Source: Pseudomonadota bacterium
GTDB lineage: Bacteria; Desulfobacterota; Anaeroferrophillalia; Anaeroferrophillales; Anaeroferrophillaceae
NCBI GenBank assembly: GCA_034660915.1
Contig: JAYEKE010000030.1
Span: forward strand, 1 to 49,991
DNA length: 49,991 nucleotides
Direction of reading: 5' to 3'
The position numbers and the translations under genes are program-made. This document shows, piece after piece, positions 42,843 to 49,991 of the stretch; positions within the stretch are counted from its first letter, which is position 1, and each line of letters starts with the position of its first letter. The notes under the pieces are model-generated. The model did not search any database and was not told the DNA's origin. It worked only from the letters and a program-made list of their open reading frames with translations.

Positions 42843-43906
42843 AAGAGATAATCCTGATTGTTGACGATAATATGGACAATGTTGAACTGCTGCGTAAAAG
42901 GTTGAGAGCGGTTGGCTATGAAACCATTGAAGGCTATGATGGGGAACAGGCAGTTTCCATGACCCGGGAACAGCATCCTGATCTGATTTTGCTGGATGTG
43001 ATGATGCCCAAACTCAATGGATTTGAGGTTTGTGAAATCCTGAAAAAAGATGAAGCTACCCGGCATATTCCGGTCCTGATGCTGACTGCCAAGCGGGAAA
43101 TTCCGGACAAGGTTAAAGGTTTCGATCTTGGTGCTGATGACTATGTTACCAAGCCGTTTAATTTTCAGGAATTATTGGCCCGGGTCAGGTCCTTGTTGAA
43201 AATCCGCAGTGGTTATCGCAAACAGGTTGAAAAAGAACGTCAGAAGGCTTTGGATCAGATGGCTGAGGGGGTTGCCCATGAAGTGCGAAATCCGGTAGTT
43301 TCCATTGGCGGTTTTGCCCGGCGGATTATTGACGAATTGCCGGATAGCGACCAGAAGAAAAAATATGCCCAGGTAATTATTAAAGAAACTGAGCGTTTGG
43401 AGCGGATGGTCAAGGATATTGCCGATTCCAGGCTGGTTCCTGATGGTATCAGGCAGGGTGAAGATATCAATGTGATAATCAATGATACTTTGTTGCAGCT
43501 TAGCCGGTTATTGGAGAGAAACCGGATAGAAGTAAAAAAGGAATTTGCCGCTGATTTACCCCCGGTGTTTGTCAATCGCAAAAATATTATTATTGCCCTG
43601 ATGCAGGTAATGACTAATGCCGCGGAGGCGATGGAAGAAGGTGGCAGGTTAACCATCATAACTACGGCAGCTGATAATATCTGGGTCCTTGTCGAGATTA
43701 TTGATAGTGGTCGGGGTATCGCGGCGGAAGATCTGGAGAGTATTTTTGATCCTTTCTTTACGACGAAAATGTCAGGCGCCGGCATGGGTCTGCCCCTGGT
43801 CCGTAAAATTATCGATGATAATCAGGCAATGATCAGGGTTGAAAGTAAAGAAGGTAAAGGAACCAGGGTGGAGATTAGTCTGCCGGTTGAAAGTGCCGGG
43901 AGCTAG
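42839..43906 (+). CDS. Receiver domain fused to a histidine kinase
   Basis: 355 residues. Residues 1-120 are a receiver (ILIVDDNMDN, Asp in LILLDVMMPKLNGFEV, YVTKPFN). A coiled linker leads to HisKA with His in MAEGVAHEVRNPVVSIGGFA, and a HATPase follows with the N box in NAAEAMEEGG, DSGRGIAAEDLESIFDPFFTTK and GAGMGLPLVRKII. The receiver-first order means its kinase activity is set by another kinase, likely the hybrid kinase at 38213. No output regulator lies close by, so the end of the relay is outside the window. Translation is coupled to the preceding gene (ATGA). Confidence 0.93.
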   Translation: MKEIILIVDDNMDNVELLRKRLRAVGYETIEGYDGEQAVSMTREQHPDLILLDVMMPKLNGFEVCEILKKDEATRHIPVLMLTAKREIPDKVKGFDLGADDYVTKPFNFQELLARVRSLLKIRSGYRKQVEKERQKALDQMAEGVAHEVRNPVVSIGGFARRIIDELPDSDQKKKYAQVIIKETERLERMVKDIADSRLVPDGIRQGEDINVIINDTLLQLSRLLERNRIEVKKEFAADLPPVFVNRKNIIIALMQVMTNAAEAMEEGGRLTIITTAADNIWVLVEIIDSGRGIAAEDLESIFDPFFTTKMSGAGMGLPLVRKIIDDNQAMIRVESKEGKGTRVEISLPVESAGS

Positions 43907-43910
43907 CTTG

Positions 43911-43970
43911 TGTTTATCCGGAAACTATTTTTTCCTGATGAACGCTTTCAGTGGTCAGCTTTCAGTTCAT
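43911..43970 (+). repeat. Direct repeat R1 overlapping the NFACT-R gene end
   Basis: A stretch of about 60 bp containing CGGAAAC, TTCCTGATGAA and GCTTTCAG recurs at 45389-45450 with roughly three quarters identity. It contributes the last codons of the NFACT-R gene on the minus strand. Together with R2 it brackets the NFACT-R/patatin pair. Confidence 0.55.
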
Positions 43971-44364
43971 CTGGTAATGATGGTTTGACTTTTAATGTGA
44001 TTTCTTTGCGGATTGCTACGGTTCCGGGTTTTGCCCCACGGGGTTTGCTGACATAACGGGCTTTGGTGCAGGCGACGGCCACGGTTCCGCCGCTTCTGGC
44101 TTTGCTATGATAAGCGGCAATGGCGGCAGCCTGTTTCAGTATTTGACGATCAGGATCCATCCCTTTTTGCCTGCGAAGCAGGACATGGCTGCCCGCCATA
44201 CCCCGGACATGAAACCACCAGTCATCCGGATGGGCGGTTTTTAGACTCAAGCGGTCATTGTCGGTGTTGGTTCTACCGGCCAGGACTTCCCATCCATCTT
44301 CCAGTTCATAGTGATACAGCTTTGGTGGCAGGGGATGATGAGGCGGCGATTTAACCGGTTTCAT
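43948..44364 (-). CDS. Stand-alone NFACT-R (DUF814) RNA-binding domain protein
   Basis: 138 residues made of little more than one NFACT-R domain: WEVLAGRTNTDNDRLSLKTAHPDDWWFHVRGMAGSHVLLRR, AAAIAAYHSKARSGGTVAVACTKARYV and KPRGAKPGTVAIRKE. In RqcH/NEMF proteins this domain is the C-terminal RNA-binding part that helps rescue of stalled large ribosomal subunits; here the NFACT-N and coiled-coil parts are absent. A free NFACT-R might bind rRNA or tRNA on its own. The start overlaps the patatin stop by an ATGA junction. Confidence 0.85.
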   Translation of the reverse strand: MKPVKSPPHHPLPPKLYHYELEDGWEVLAGRTNTDNDRLSLKTAHPDDWWFHVRGMAGSHVLLRRQKGMDPDRQILKQAAAIAAYHSKARSGGTVAVACTKARYVSKPRGAKPGTVAIRKEITLKVKPSLPDELKADH

Positions 44365-45347
44365 GATGGTTGGTTGCCGTTTGGCGGGCAGACTGCGGAA
44401 ATTCTACAATTAATGGCTGGAATCATACTGGTAACGCACTGTTTCCCGGCTTCGATAGCTTCCGCTGCCCGATCAAACTCCAGCAGGCCAATATGGGCAA
44501 CACGCGGATTCAGTAAAATATCAGGCGGATCGCCGGCCATGCGACTGCGACTCAAGCGATCCTGCATGATGGCAATGGAACCGGCAAGCACATCAAAAAG
44601 ACCAGGCGTAGGGATTTTTGGTTCAAAGAACTGAGAGACCATGGCGTCCGTCCGTTGTTTTAACTCTTCGGAAATTTTGTGTAAAAGAGAGGTCTCTACG
44701 CTGGGCTCATCTTTATCATGTTGATAGGCATGGGTTAAATGACCTGTATGCCGATTAATAAGATCCTGGTTAAGGTTGATGGCAATGACTAGCTCAGCTC
44801 CCAGGGCCCGGCAGACGGAAACCGGGACCGGGTTAACTAAGCCACCATCCACCAGCCAGCGGTTGTGCAGGTGAACGGGGGTGAAAATTCCCGGAGTGGC
44901 AATGGAAGCCCTGATGGCATCCAGCAGCGGTCCTTCCTGGAACCAGATTTCCTGCCCGGTTTCCAGGTTAGTAGAAACACAGGCATAAGGTTTGGGCAGG
45001 TTTTCAATAGCGATGTCACCCATTTGTTGCCGAAAAAAATCTATCAGTCGGCTTCCTTCAACAAAGCCACCGCCGCGTAGCAAGCGGATATCAAGGTATT
45101 TGATGATTTCTTTACGTTCCAACTGCAGGAGCCATTTACGCAGGGCATCAAGTTGTCCAGCAAGGTAAAACCCGCCTACCAGGGCGCCAATGGATGTCCC
45201 ACAGATGATATCTGGAATGACATCTATTTCTTCCAGTTCGTTGATGACGCCGATATGAGCCCAGCCACGGGCTGACCCTCCACCTAAGGCCAGGCCGATT
45301 TTTGGTTGCCTCGGCAAATGGTGGTTATTTTTCCATTTTTTGCTCAT
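44361..45347 (-). CDS. Patatin-like phospholipase, RssA/NTE type
   Basis: 328 residues. The Ser-Asp lipase fold is clear: oxyanion loop GLALGGGSARGWAHIGVI near 16-33, nucleophile elbow CGTSIGALVGGF, and the catalytic Asp in WLVDGGLVNPVPV. There is no signal peptide or membrane segment, so it is cytoplasmic or membrane-attached. It would hydrolyse phospholipid or lysophospholipid acyl esters. A C-terminal extension of about 60 residues is not part of the core. It is coupled to the NFACT-R gene, an unexpected pairing. Confidence 0.9.
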   Translation of the reverse strand: MSKKWKNNHHLPRQPKIGLALGGGSARGWAHIGVINELEEIDVIPDIICGTSIGALVGGFYLAGQLDALRKWLLQLERKEIIKYLDIRLLRGGGFVEGSRLIDFFRQQMGDIAIENLPKPYACVSTNLETGQEIWFQEGPLLDAIRASIATPGIFTPVHLHNRWLVDGGLVNPVPVSVCRALGAELVIAINLNQDLINRHTGHLTHAYQHDKDEPSVETSLLHKISEELKQRTDAMVSQFFEPKIPTPGLFDVLAGSIAIMQDRLSRSRMAGDPPDILLNPRVAHIGLLEFDRAAEAIEAGKQCVTSMIPAINCRISAVCPPNGNQPS

Positions 45348-45388
45348 GATTACTCAAATTGAAGGGGGAATGGGAGAATATTTCTTAG

Positions 45389-45535
45389 TGTTCATTCGGA
45401 AACATTCATTTCCTGATGAATGCTTTCAGCGATCAGCCGTCAGCTGTCAGTAAAACATTGGAAAAACAGATGGTTAAGGTGACTGCAGAAAGCAGAGAGC
45501 TGATTGCCCATCCGGAAACACTGGTTTCCGGGTGG
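45389..45535 (+). repeat. Direct repeat R2 and adjoining hairpin
   Basis: 45389-45450 is the second copy of the R1 repeat at 43911-43970. Just after it, 45508-45519 and 45524-45535 form a stem matched at 11 of 12 positions around a 4-nt loop (CCGGAAAC-ACTG-GTTTCCGG core). No T-run follows on either strand, so it is not a standard terminator. The segment 45348-45538 has no gene. Confidence 0.55.
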
Positions 45536-45538
45536 AAA

Positions 45539-45694
45539 TTACCTGGCTTGTGAAAGGGTGTAAAAATAAATGATGTAAGCATAGGCAACATAGAGGATGA
45601 AAAGAACGCCAATCCAAACCATGAATTTATTGATTGTTTTCAGCAGGCGATATTTACGCAAGGCTTTTTTCTGATCATTTTTCTTGTCAACCAT
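45539..45694 (-). CDS. Small single-pass membrane protein (hypothetical)
   Basis: 51 residues from the ATG at 45694. A basic N-terminus (MVDKKNDQKKALRKYRLL) is followed by one hydrophobic helix, MVWIGVLFILYVAYAYIIYF, and a short polar end. The positive-inside rule puts the N-terminus in the cytoplasm. No family is recognised and the ribosome site is poor. A longer in-frame start exists but would run through a REP-like hairpin. The membrane helix is the main reason to believe it. Confidence 0.5.
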   Translation of the reverse strand: MVDKKNDQKKALRKYRLLKTINKFMVWIGVLFILYVAYAYIIYFYTLSQAR

Positions 45695-45787
45695 AAAACA
45701 GTTTTTACCATAGTGGCATTGATGTATCAAGAAAAAACTGCCGTGCATATCCCGCTTCTGCGGGGACATTGCTTCGCCCTCTTCGAA

Positions 45788-45812
45788 GGGGACAGAATTG
45801 AATTCTGTCCCC
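45788..45812 (+). repeat. REP-like palindrome (GGGGACAGAATT)
   Basis: A perfect inverted repeat with 12-nt arms GGGGACAGAATT / AATTCTGTCCCC around one G. Similar palindromes are scattered through many deltaproteobacterial genomes near REP-associated transposases. The flank CTTCGCCCT is shared with the hairpin region at 34517-34590. The remainder of 45695-46241, ahead of the elongation factor gene, has no coding region that I can support; 46103-46135 includes an imperfect CCCGATT/AATCGGG hairpin. Confidence 0.65.
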
Positions 45813-46241
45813 GTATAGAGACTGTTTGAGATATCATCTGAATAGTTAATATTTTTTAAGAAACATGGCAAAAAGTCCTTGCATCTCTAGATGTTTTCAT
45901 GTATAAGCGCACCCTTTCAGGGTGAATGTCCTGAATAATTGTTGCTTGTTTGCTGTGCACATCGTCTGGAGAGTTGAAAAACAATTAAATAACTGACAAA
46001 CTTCACTTCATCCCTATCCTATCCACAACATTGATGGATTCGTGAAAAATCGAATAGTGTCCCATCATTATCAATAATTATAACAGGTTAGAGATTACAA
46101 ATATCCCGATTCCGGATTTTTGCGAAATCGGGGAAATTAATCGGCCCTTTGTATTAAGCCGGTATGGCTGGTTGTTGTAAACCATTGACATGCCGGTTGG
46201 TTAACTTGAACGTTACTACTGGAACTAAAGGAAATGGAAAA

Positions 46242-48329
46242 ATGAACAAGGACATTCAGAACGTTAGGAATATTGGTATCAGTGCTCATATTGACTCGGG
46301 TAAGACTACCTTGACTGAGCGCATTCTTTTTTATACTGATCGTATTCATGCCATCCATGATGTGAAAGGTAAGGATGGGGTTGGGGCAACCATGGATTCC
46401 ATGGAACTGGAAAAGGAGCGGGGGATAACCATCGCCTCGGCTGCTACCTCTTGTGAATGGAAGGATTATGAAATTAATATTATTGATACCCCGGGTCACG
46501 TTGACTTTACCATTGAAGTAGAACGATCATTGCGGGTGCTGGATGGTGCCATCCTGGTTCTATGTTCCGTTGGCGGAGTCCAGTCCCAATCCATTACCGT
46601 TGATCAACAGATGAAACGATATAAGGTCCCCAGCATTGCTTTTATTAATAAATGTGACCGCAGCGGTGCCAACCCCGACCGGGTGATCGAACAACTACGG
46701 GATAAATTGGGACATAACGCGGTTGCCATCCAGATACCTATCGGCCTGGAAGCCGATTTTGAAGGGGTTGTCGACCTGGTGGCAATGAAAGCTGTCTATT
46801 TTGATGGTGACAATGGTGAGATTGTTCGAGTTGAGGAAATCCCGGCGCAGTTGCAGGCGGAAGCAAAAGCCAAAAGAGAAGAATTGATTGACGCGGCTTC
46901 CATGTTTTCCGATGAACTGACGGAGGCGATTCTTGAGGAGCAGGAGATCCCGGCTGAAATGATTTATAGCGCTTTGCACGACGGAGCCCTGAACCGGGAA
47001 ATTACTCCCGTATTTGTCGGCTCCGCTTATAAAAACAAGGGTATTCAACCTCTACTTGATGCGGTGAATGCTATTCTTCCCAGTCCGGTAGAAATAAAAA
47101 ATGAAGCTCTTGATTTGGATAAAAATGAAGAACCGGTAACCCTTTCCAGTGAACATACAGGCCCGGTGGTTTCTCTGGCCTTTAAACTGGAGGATGGTCC
47201 CTACGGACAGTTGACCTACATCAGGGTGTACCAGGGAAAACTGGCTAAAGGCGACACGGTCATTAATGTGCGTACCGGGAAAAAGGTAAAGATTGGTCGT
47301 CTTGTACGTATGCACGCCAGCCAGATGGAAGAGATCGAGTTTCTGTCTGCCGGTTATATCGGGGCTCTTTTCGGAGTTGATTGTGTGTCTGGTGATACCT
47401 TTGCCGCTCCCAACCTGAACCTGACTATGACTTCCATGTATGTGCCCAGTCCGGTTATCTCCCTGGCCGTGGTGCCTAAGGATAATAAGGCCCAGGTCAA
47501 TATGTCCAAGGCCCTGAACCGTTTTTCAAAGGAAGATCCTACTTTCAGAGCTTATGTGGATGATGAAACCAACGAAACCATTATTGAGGGAATGGGTGAG
47601 CTGCACCTGGAAGTTTATGTTGAGCGTATGCGCCGGGAATATGGTGCGTTAGTGGAAACCGGCCAGCCCCGGGTTGCCTATCGGGAAGCGATTACCAGAA
47701 AAGCTGAATTTAATTATATTCATAAAAAACAAACTGGTGGTTCCGGCCAGTTTGGTCGGGTTGCCGGCTATATGGAACCAGTGGCTGATGATGATTTTGC
47801 TTTTGAAAGCAAGATTGTTGGCGGTTCCATCCCCACCCAATATATTTCTTCCTGTGAAAAAGGTTTTAAGGCTTGTATGAGCAAGGGTCCAAAAATGGAA
47901 TTTCCGGTTACCGGAGTCAAAATAGTGATTAATGATGGTTCTTCTCACGCGGTTGATTCATCTGAAATGGCCTTTCAGGCGGCAGCCCGTGGCGCTTTCC
48001 TGGAGGGATATGCCAAGGCGAGCCCGACAATTCTGGAGCCGATTATGAAGGTGGTGGTGGAAACCCCCACTGAATTTCAGGGGTCAGTGATGGGAACAAT
48101 CAATCAGCGTCGGGGGATTATCCTCGGTACTCAGGATGAAGGTGCCATGTGTGTGATTGAATCCCAGGTCCCCCTGGCTGAAATGTTTGGTTATTCAACC
48201 GTTCTGCGTTCTTCCACTCAGGGGAAAGCCCAGTTTACCATGGAGTTTTCCAGCTATAAAAAAGTGCCTCAGAGTGTTGGTGAGGAACTGGCTAAAAAGT
48301 ATGCCGAATCAAAGAAAAATGTTGCTTAA
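46242..48329 (+). CDS. fusA: Translation elongation factor G, spd/mitochondrial EF-G1 type
   Basis: 695 residues from the ATG at 46242 (AAGGAAATGG upstream); a longer in-frame start at 46164 has no ribosome site. GTPase that drives tRNA and mRNA translocation. The G motifs are [20 protein letters not shown] and [10 protein letters not shown]; domains II to V follow in normal order with [17 protein letters not shown] and the C-terminal [20 protein letters not shown]. Stretches such as [25 protein letters not shown] and [16 protein letters not shown] resemble mitochondrial EF-G1 and the 'spd' EF-G1 of spirochaetes, planctomycetes and deltaproteobacteria. It stands outside an rpsL-rpsG-tufA operon. 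Confidence 0.95.
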   Translation: MNKDIQNVRNIGISAHIDSGKTTLTERILFYTDRIHAIHDVKGKDGVGATMDSMELEKERGITIASAATSCEWKDYEINIIDTPGHVDFTIEVERSLRVLDGAILVLCSVGGVQSQSITVDQQMKRYKVPSIAFINKCDRSGANPDRVIEQLRDKLGHNAVAIQIPIGLEADFEGVVDLVAMKAVYFDGDNGEIVRVEEIPAQLQAEAKAKREELIDAASMFSDELTEAILEEQEIPAEMIYSALHDGALNREITPVFVGSAYKNKGIQPLLDAVNAILPSPVEIKNEALDLDKNEEPVTLSSEHTGPVVSLAFKLEDGPYGQLTYIRVYQGKLAKGDTVINVRTGKKVKIGRLVRMHASQMEEIEFLSAGYIGALFGVDCVSGDTFAAPNLNLTMTSMYVPSPVISLAVVPKDNKAQVNMSKALNRFSKEDPTFRAYVDDETNETIIEGMGELHLEVYVERMRREYGALVETGQPRVAYREAITRKAEFNYIHKKQTGGSGQFGRVAGYMEPVADDDFAFESKIVGGSIPTQYISSCEKGFKACMSKGPKMEFPVTGVKIVINDGSSHAVDSSEMAFQAAARGAFLEGYAKASPTILEPIMKVVVETPTEFQGSVMGTINQRRGIILGTQDEGAMCVIESQVPLAEMFGYSTVLRSSTQGKAQFTMEFSSYKKVPQSVGEELAKKYAESKKNVA

Positions 48330-48411
48330 ATTGCAGAAAAAGCGGTTGTTATCGACAGAGTCACAGCCGGCAAAGTCACGGATAATTTACCTTAGACAAA
48401 GGAATATTGTG

Positions 48412-49116
48412 ATGTTGAAAAATGATCTTATTGTACGCAATCCATTAAATGCTCTTGGGGATCAAAACGATGAAATTATTGCTCCTGGAAGTTTTGGGGC
48501 AATTTTATCGCGGGCCGGAGTGGGAAAAACCTCATTATTGATTCAGGTAGCTTTAAATGCGCTTTTGCGCCAGAAAAATGTTTTGCATATCAGCCTTGAA
48601 GATCCCGTTCGCAAAGTAAACCTCTGGTACAAGGAGGTATTTTACAACCTGATTGAACAGTTTAAAGTAGATCAGGGTAATGTCCTGTGGCAGGAAATTC
48701 TGCCCCATCGTTTCATTATGACCTTTAATGCTGATAACTTTTCTGCCGCCCGTCTCCAGGAGCGGGTAATTGAGCTTTTGGATCAGGATATTTTTGCCCC
48801 CCGGCTGATGCTGGTTGACGGCTTGAATTTCTCCGCCTCGCAGCGGGAACAATTACTGGCCATCCATGACCTGGCGGTTGAGCTGGAATTGCCGGTATGG
48901 TTTACTGCTCGGACTCACCGCCATGAGCAGGAAAATGCCGCCGATGGTATTCCCGTACAGCTGCGTGATCTGGATGATCTTTTCAGTGCAATTGTCAAGC
49001 TTCAGCCCCAGGGGCAGGAAATATATCTTAAAGTGATCAAAGGTTGTGAGAGCAGTGTAAATCAACCGGCTATTCAACTTGATCCGGCAACCATGTTATT
49101 GAAAATTAACCAATAA
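48412..49116 (+). CDS. RecA/KaiC-like P-loop ATPase of unknown role
   Basis: 234 residues from the ATG at 48412 (AAAGGAAT upstream); longer in-frame starts overlap the EF-G gene. A P-loop NTPase core is clear: Walker A SRAGVGKTSLL near 27-37, a RecA-like second strand with VLHISLEDPVRKVNLWY, and Walker B LMLVDGLN near 125-132. A sensor-like segment, PVWFTARTHR, follows. I see no DNA-binding or membrane domain, and I cannot name the family beyond RecA/KaiC/SIMIBI-like. It lies 82 bp after the EF-G gene on the same strand and ends before a terminator. Confidence 0.75.
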   Translation: MLKNDLIVRNPLNALGDQNDEIIAPGSFGAILSRAGVGKTSLLIQVALNALLRQKNVLHISLEDPVRKVNLWYKEVFYNLIEQFKVDQGNVLWQEILPHRFIMTFNADNFSAARLQERVIELLDQDIFAPRLMLVDGLNFSASQREQLLAIHDLAVELELPVWFTARTHRHEQENAADGIPVQLRDLDDLFSAIVKLQPQGQEIYLKVIKGCESSVNQPAIQLDPATMLLKINQ

Positions 49117-49140
49117 CCTGAATAAAACTGTCAGTTTTTA

Positions 49141-49171
49141 AAGGCAAAGCCGAATCGGCTTTGCCTTTTTT
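49141..49171 (+). terminator. Rho-independent terminator after the P-loop ATPase gene
   Basis: A perfect 12-bp stem (49141-49152 with 49156-49167) and a three-nt loop, running into six T residues. It starts 24 bp after the stop codon. Confidence 0.9.
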
Positions 49172-49235
49172 AATCGTTTACGGCTCTTACCCCTCTTACA
49201 ACAAGTTTGAACTCAGACGAATAACATCGGGAAAG

Positions 49236-49991
49236 TTATTCTATTGGTAAAAGAGATAGCGATTTCAATTTACGATAAAATGTCAACAGGACTTTTTTGA
49301 AATTGGTATTTAATTCCAACAAGCGTTTTGGGTCAATCCGCAAGGTCTCTCGATCAAACCATTTTTCAGATAAATACAAACTTCGGTTCATCTCTATTTG
49401 TAGCCAGGGTTTTGGTTTGTTACCATAAGTTCTGGTAATGTAGCCGCCTTTAAAAGGTCTGTTGATGGTAACGTCTTGTTCTTTCAGCTCAAATATCTCA
49501 ATAAAACTATCTTGCAACAATTTAGTAACAACAGGATCACAAGCCTTGCCTTCGGCGTCTCCTAAATTGATCAGTGGTCTCTCCCCCTGATCCGGAGCAA
49601 CTGAAGGAGCAACTGCTGCCATAGAGTGACAATCCATGGCCAGTGCTATTTTTTTATTTTGGAGTGCCGCGCTGATAGATGCATGGTAAGGTATATAGTA
49701 TTTTTCCAGTAAAACCTTGATCATTTCGGCATCAGGTTGTAATTCGGTTTTGTATATTGGACGGCTGTAGCAGGTCGCACTTTTAATGACCCCATCAGTC
49801 ATCTCCGGCGGCAGCATATCCTGAGCTCGGCTGGCATCGACAAATGCCCGAGCAATATTAAATTTTACTTCCGATAACACAATGTCAGTTGATTCGTAAA
49901 TCTCCTGGGTGAAACTGTCAGAATCGTCAAAAAGATCGTTGTCGGTTATACAGACTCTGGATTTTAATTCATCAGGAAGCTCAGTGCCCCC
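49236..49991 (-). CDS. N-formylglutamate amidohydrolase-like protein (5' end outside the window)
   Basis: The frame is open from the right edge (49991) to a stop at 49236, giving 251 residues; the true start lies beyond the window. The visible N-terminal GGTELPDELK follows the family's PHGG type motif, and later blocks include FNIARAFVDASR, YSRPIYKTELQP, ALAMDCHSMAAVAP, INLGDAEGKACDP, VTINRPFKGGYITRTYG and LQIEMNRSLYL. This is the FGase family of zinc hydrolases, which remove formyl groups from N-formylglutamate or act on related amides. An internal GTG at 49880 could be mistaken for the start, but the upstream sequence fits the family. Confidence 0.85.
   Translation of the reverse strand, partial: GGTELPDELKSRVCITDNDLFDDSDSFTQEIYESTDIVLSEVKFNIARAFVDASRAQDMLPPEMTDGVIKSATCYSRPIYKTELQPDAEMIKVLLEKYYIPYHASISAALQNKKIALAMDCHSMAAVAPSVAPDQGERPLINLGDAEGKACDPVVTKLLQDSFIEIFELKEQDVTINRPFKGGYITRTYGNKPKPWLQIEMNRSLYLSEKWFDRETLRIDPKRLLELNTNFKKVLLTFYRKLKSLSLLPIE

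Overview
The window looks like the chromosome of an anaerobic, aromatic-degrading bacterium, most likely one of the former Deltaproteobacteria (Desulfobacterota). This is inferred from gene content: a spd/mitochondrial-type EF-G, paired acyl-CoA dehydrogenases, an oxygen-independent phenol-type activation cluster, and dispersed GGGGACAG hairpins. No rRNA gene or species-diagnostic marker is present. The window carries 45 credible genes, two of them cut by the ends, and two tRNAs. No phage, IS transposase or CRISPR array is visible.

Layout. 1-1.7 kb: the C-terminus of a helicase-type HTH protein, a secreted GDSL esterase, and tRNA-Val. 1.7-5.4 kb (minus): two acyl-CoA dehydrogenases behind a TetR-type palindrome, then a LysR regulator. 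5.6-13.1 kb (plus): a proposed phenol activation operon. It encodes an internally duplicated unknown protein, phenylphosphate synthase-like alpha and beta subunits, a UbiD carboxylase/decarboxylase, an LpdD-like protein, the UbiX prenyl-FMN synthase and a MetA-type outer membrane channel. 13.5-22.0 kb (plus): an aryl-CoA ligase, a Tm-1-like protein, a small unknown, a three-subunit molybdenum hydroxylase/reductase of the 4-hydroxybenzoyl-CoA reductase type, an HD protein and a HAD protein. 22.0-31.7 kb (minus): a tetrapyrrole operon (ccsA/hemX, hemA, hemC, hemD, hemB) running into hisC, an aminotransferase, fabH, an unknown, and a riboflavin-kinase/HAD fusion. 32.2-38.0 kb: tRNA-Pro, aspS, a LeuCD-type hydratase and isocitrate dehydrogenase. 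38.2-43.9 kb: a transporter-sensor kinase with two partners. 43.9-50 kb: an NFACT-R protein, a patatin, EF-G, a P-loop ATPase, and the start of an N-formylglutamate amidohydrolase-like gene.

How the genes may work together. The simplest reading of 5.6-20.7 kb is: a phenol enters through the outer membrane channel, is phosphorylated with ATP, is carboxylated by a prenyl-FMN UbiD enzyme to a hydroxybenzoate, becomes a CoA thioester, and is dehydroxylated towards benzoyl-CoA. Two details do not fit the textbook version. The carboxylase part is a UbiD/LpdD/UbiX set, as in hydroxyarylic acid decarboxylases. The FAD subunit of the molybdenum enzyme shows no cysteine-rich [4Fe-4S] insertion, the hallmark of true 4-hydroxybenzoyl-CoA reductase. 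The substrate is therefore open.

The intergenic regions are rich in palindromic repeats. Three copies of a roughly 215-bp element with terminal inverted repeats lie at 10.9, 13.3 and 36.5 kb; one has split ubiD from lpdD and is flanked by a 16-bp direct repeat. Other nested palindromes lie at 16.8 and 31.8 kb, and a 59-bp inverted repeat pair brackets the heme genes and aspS.
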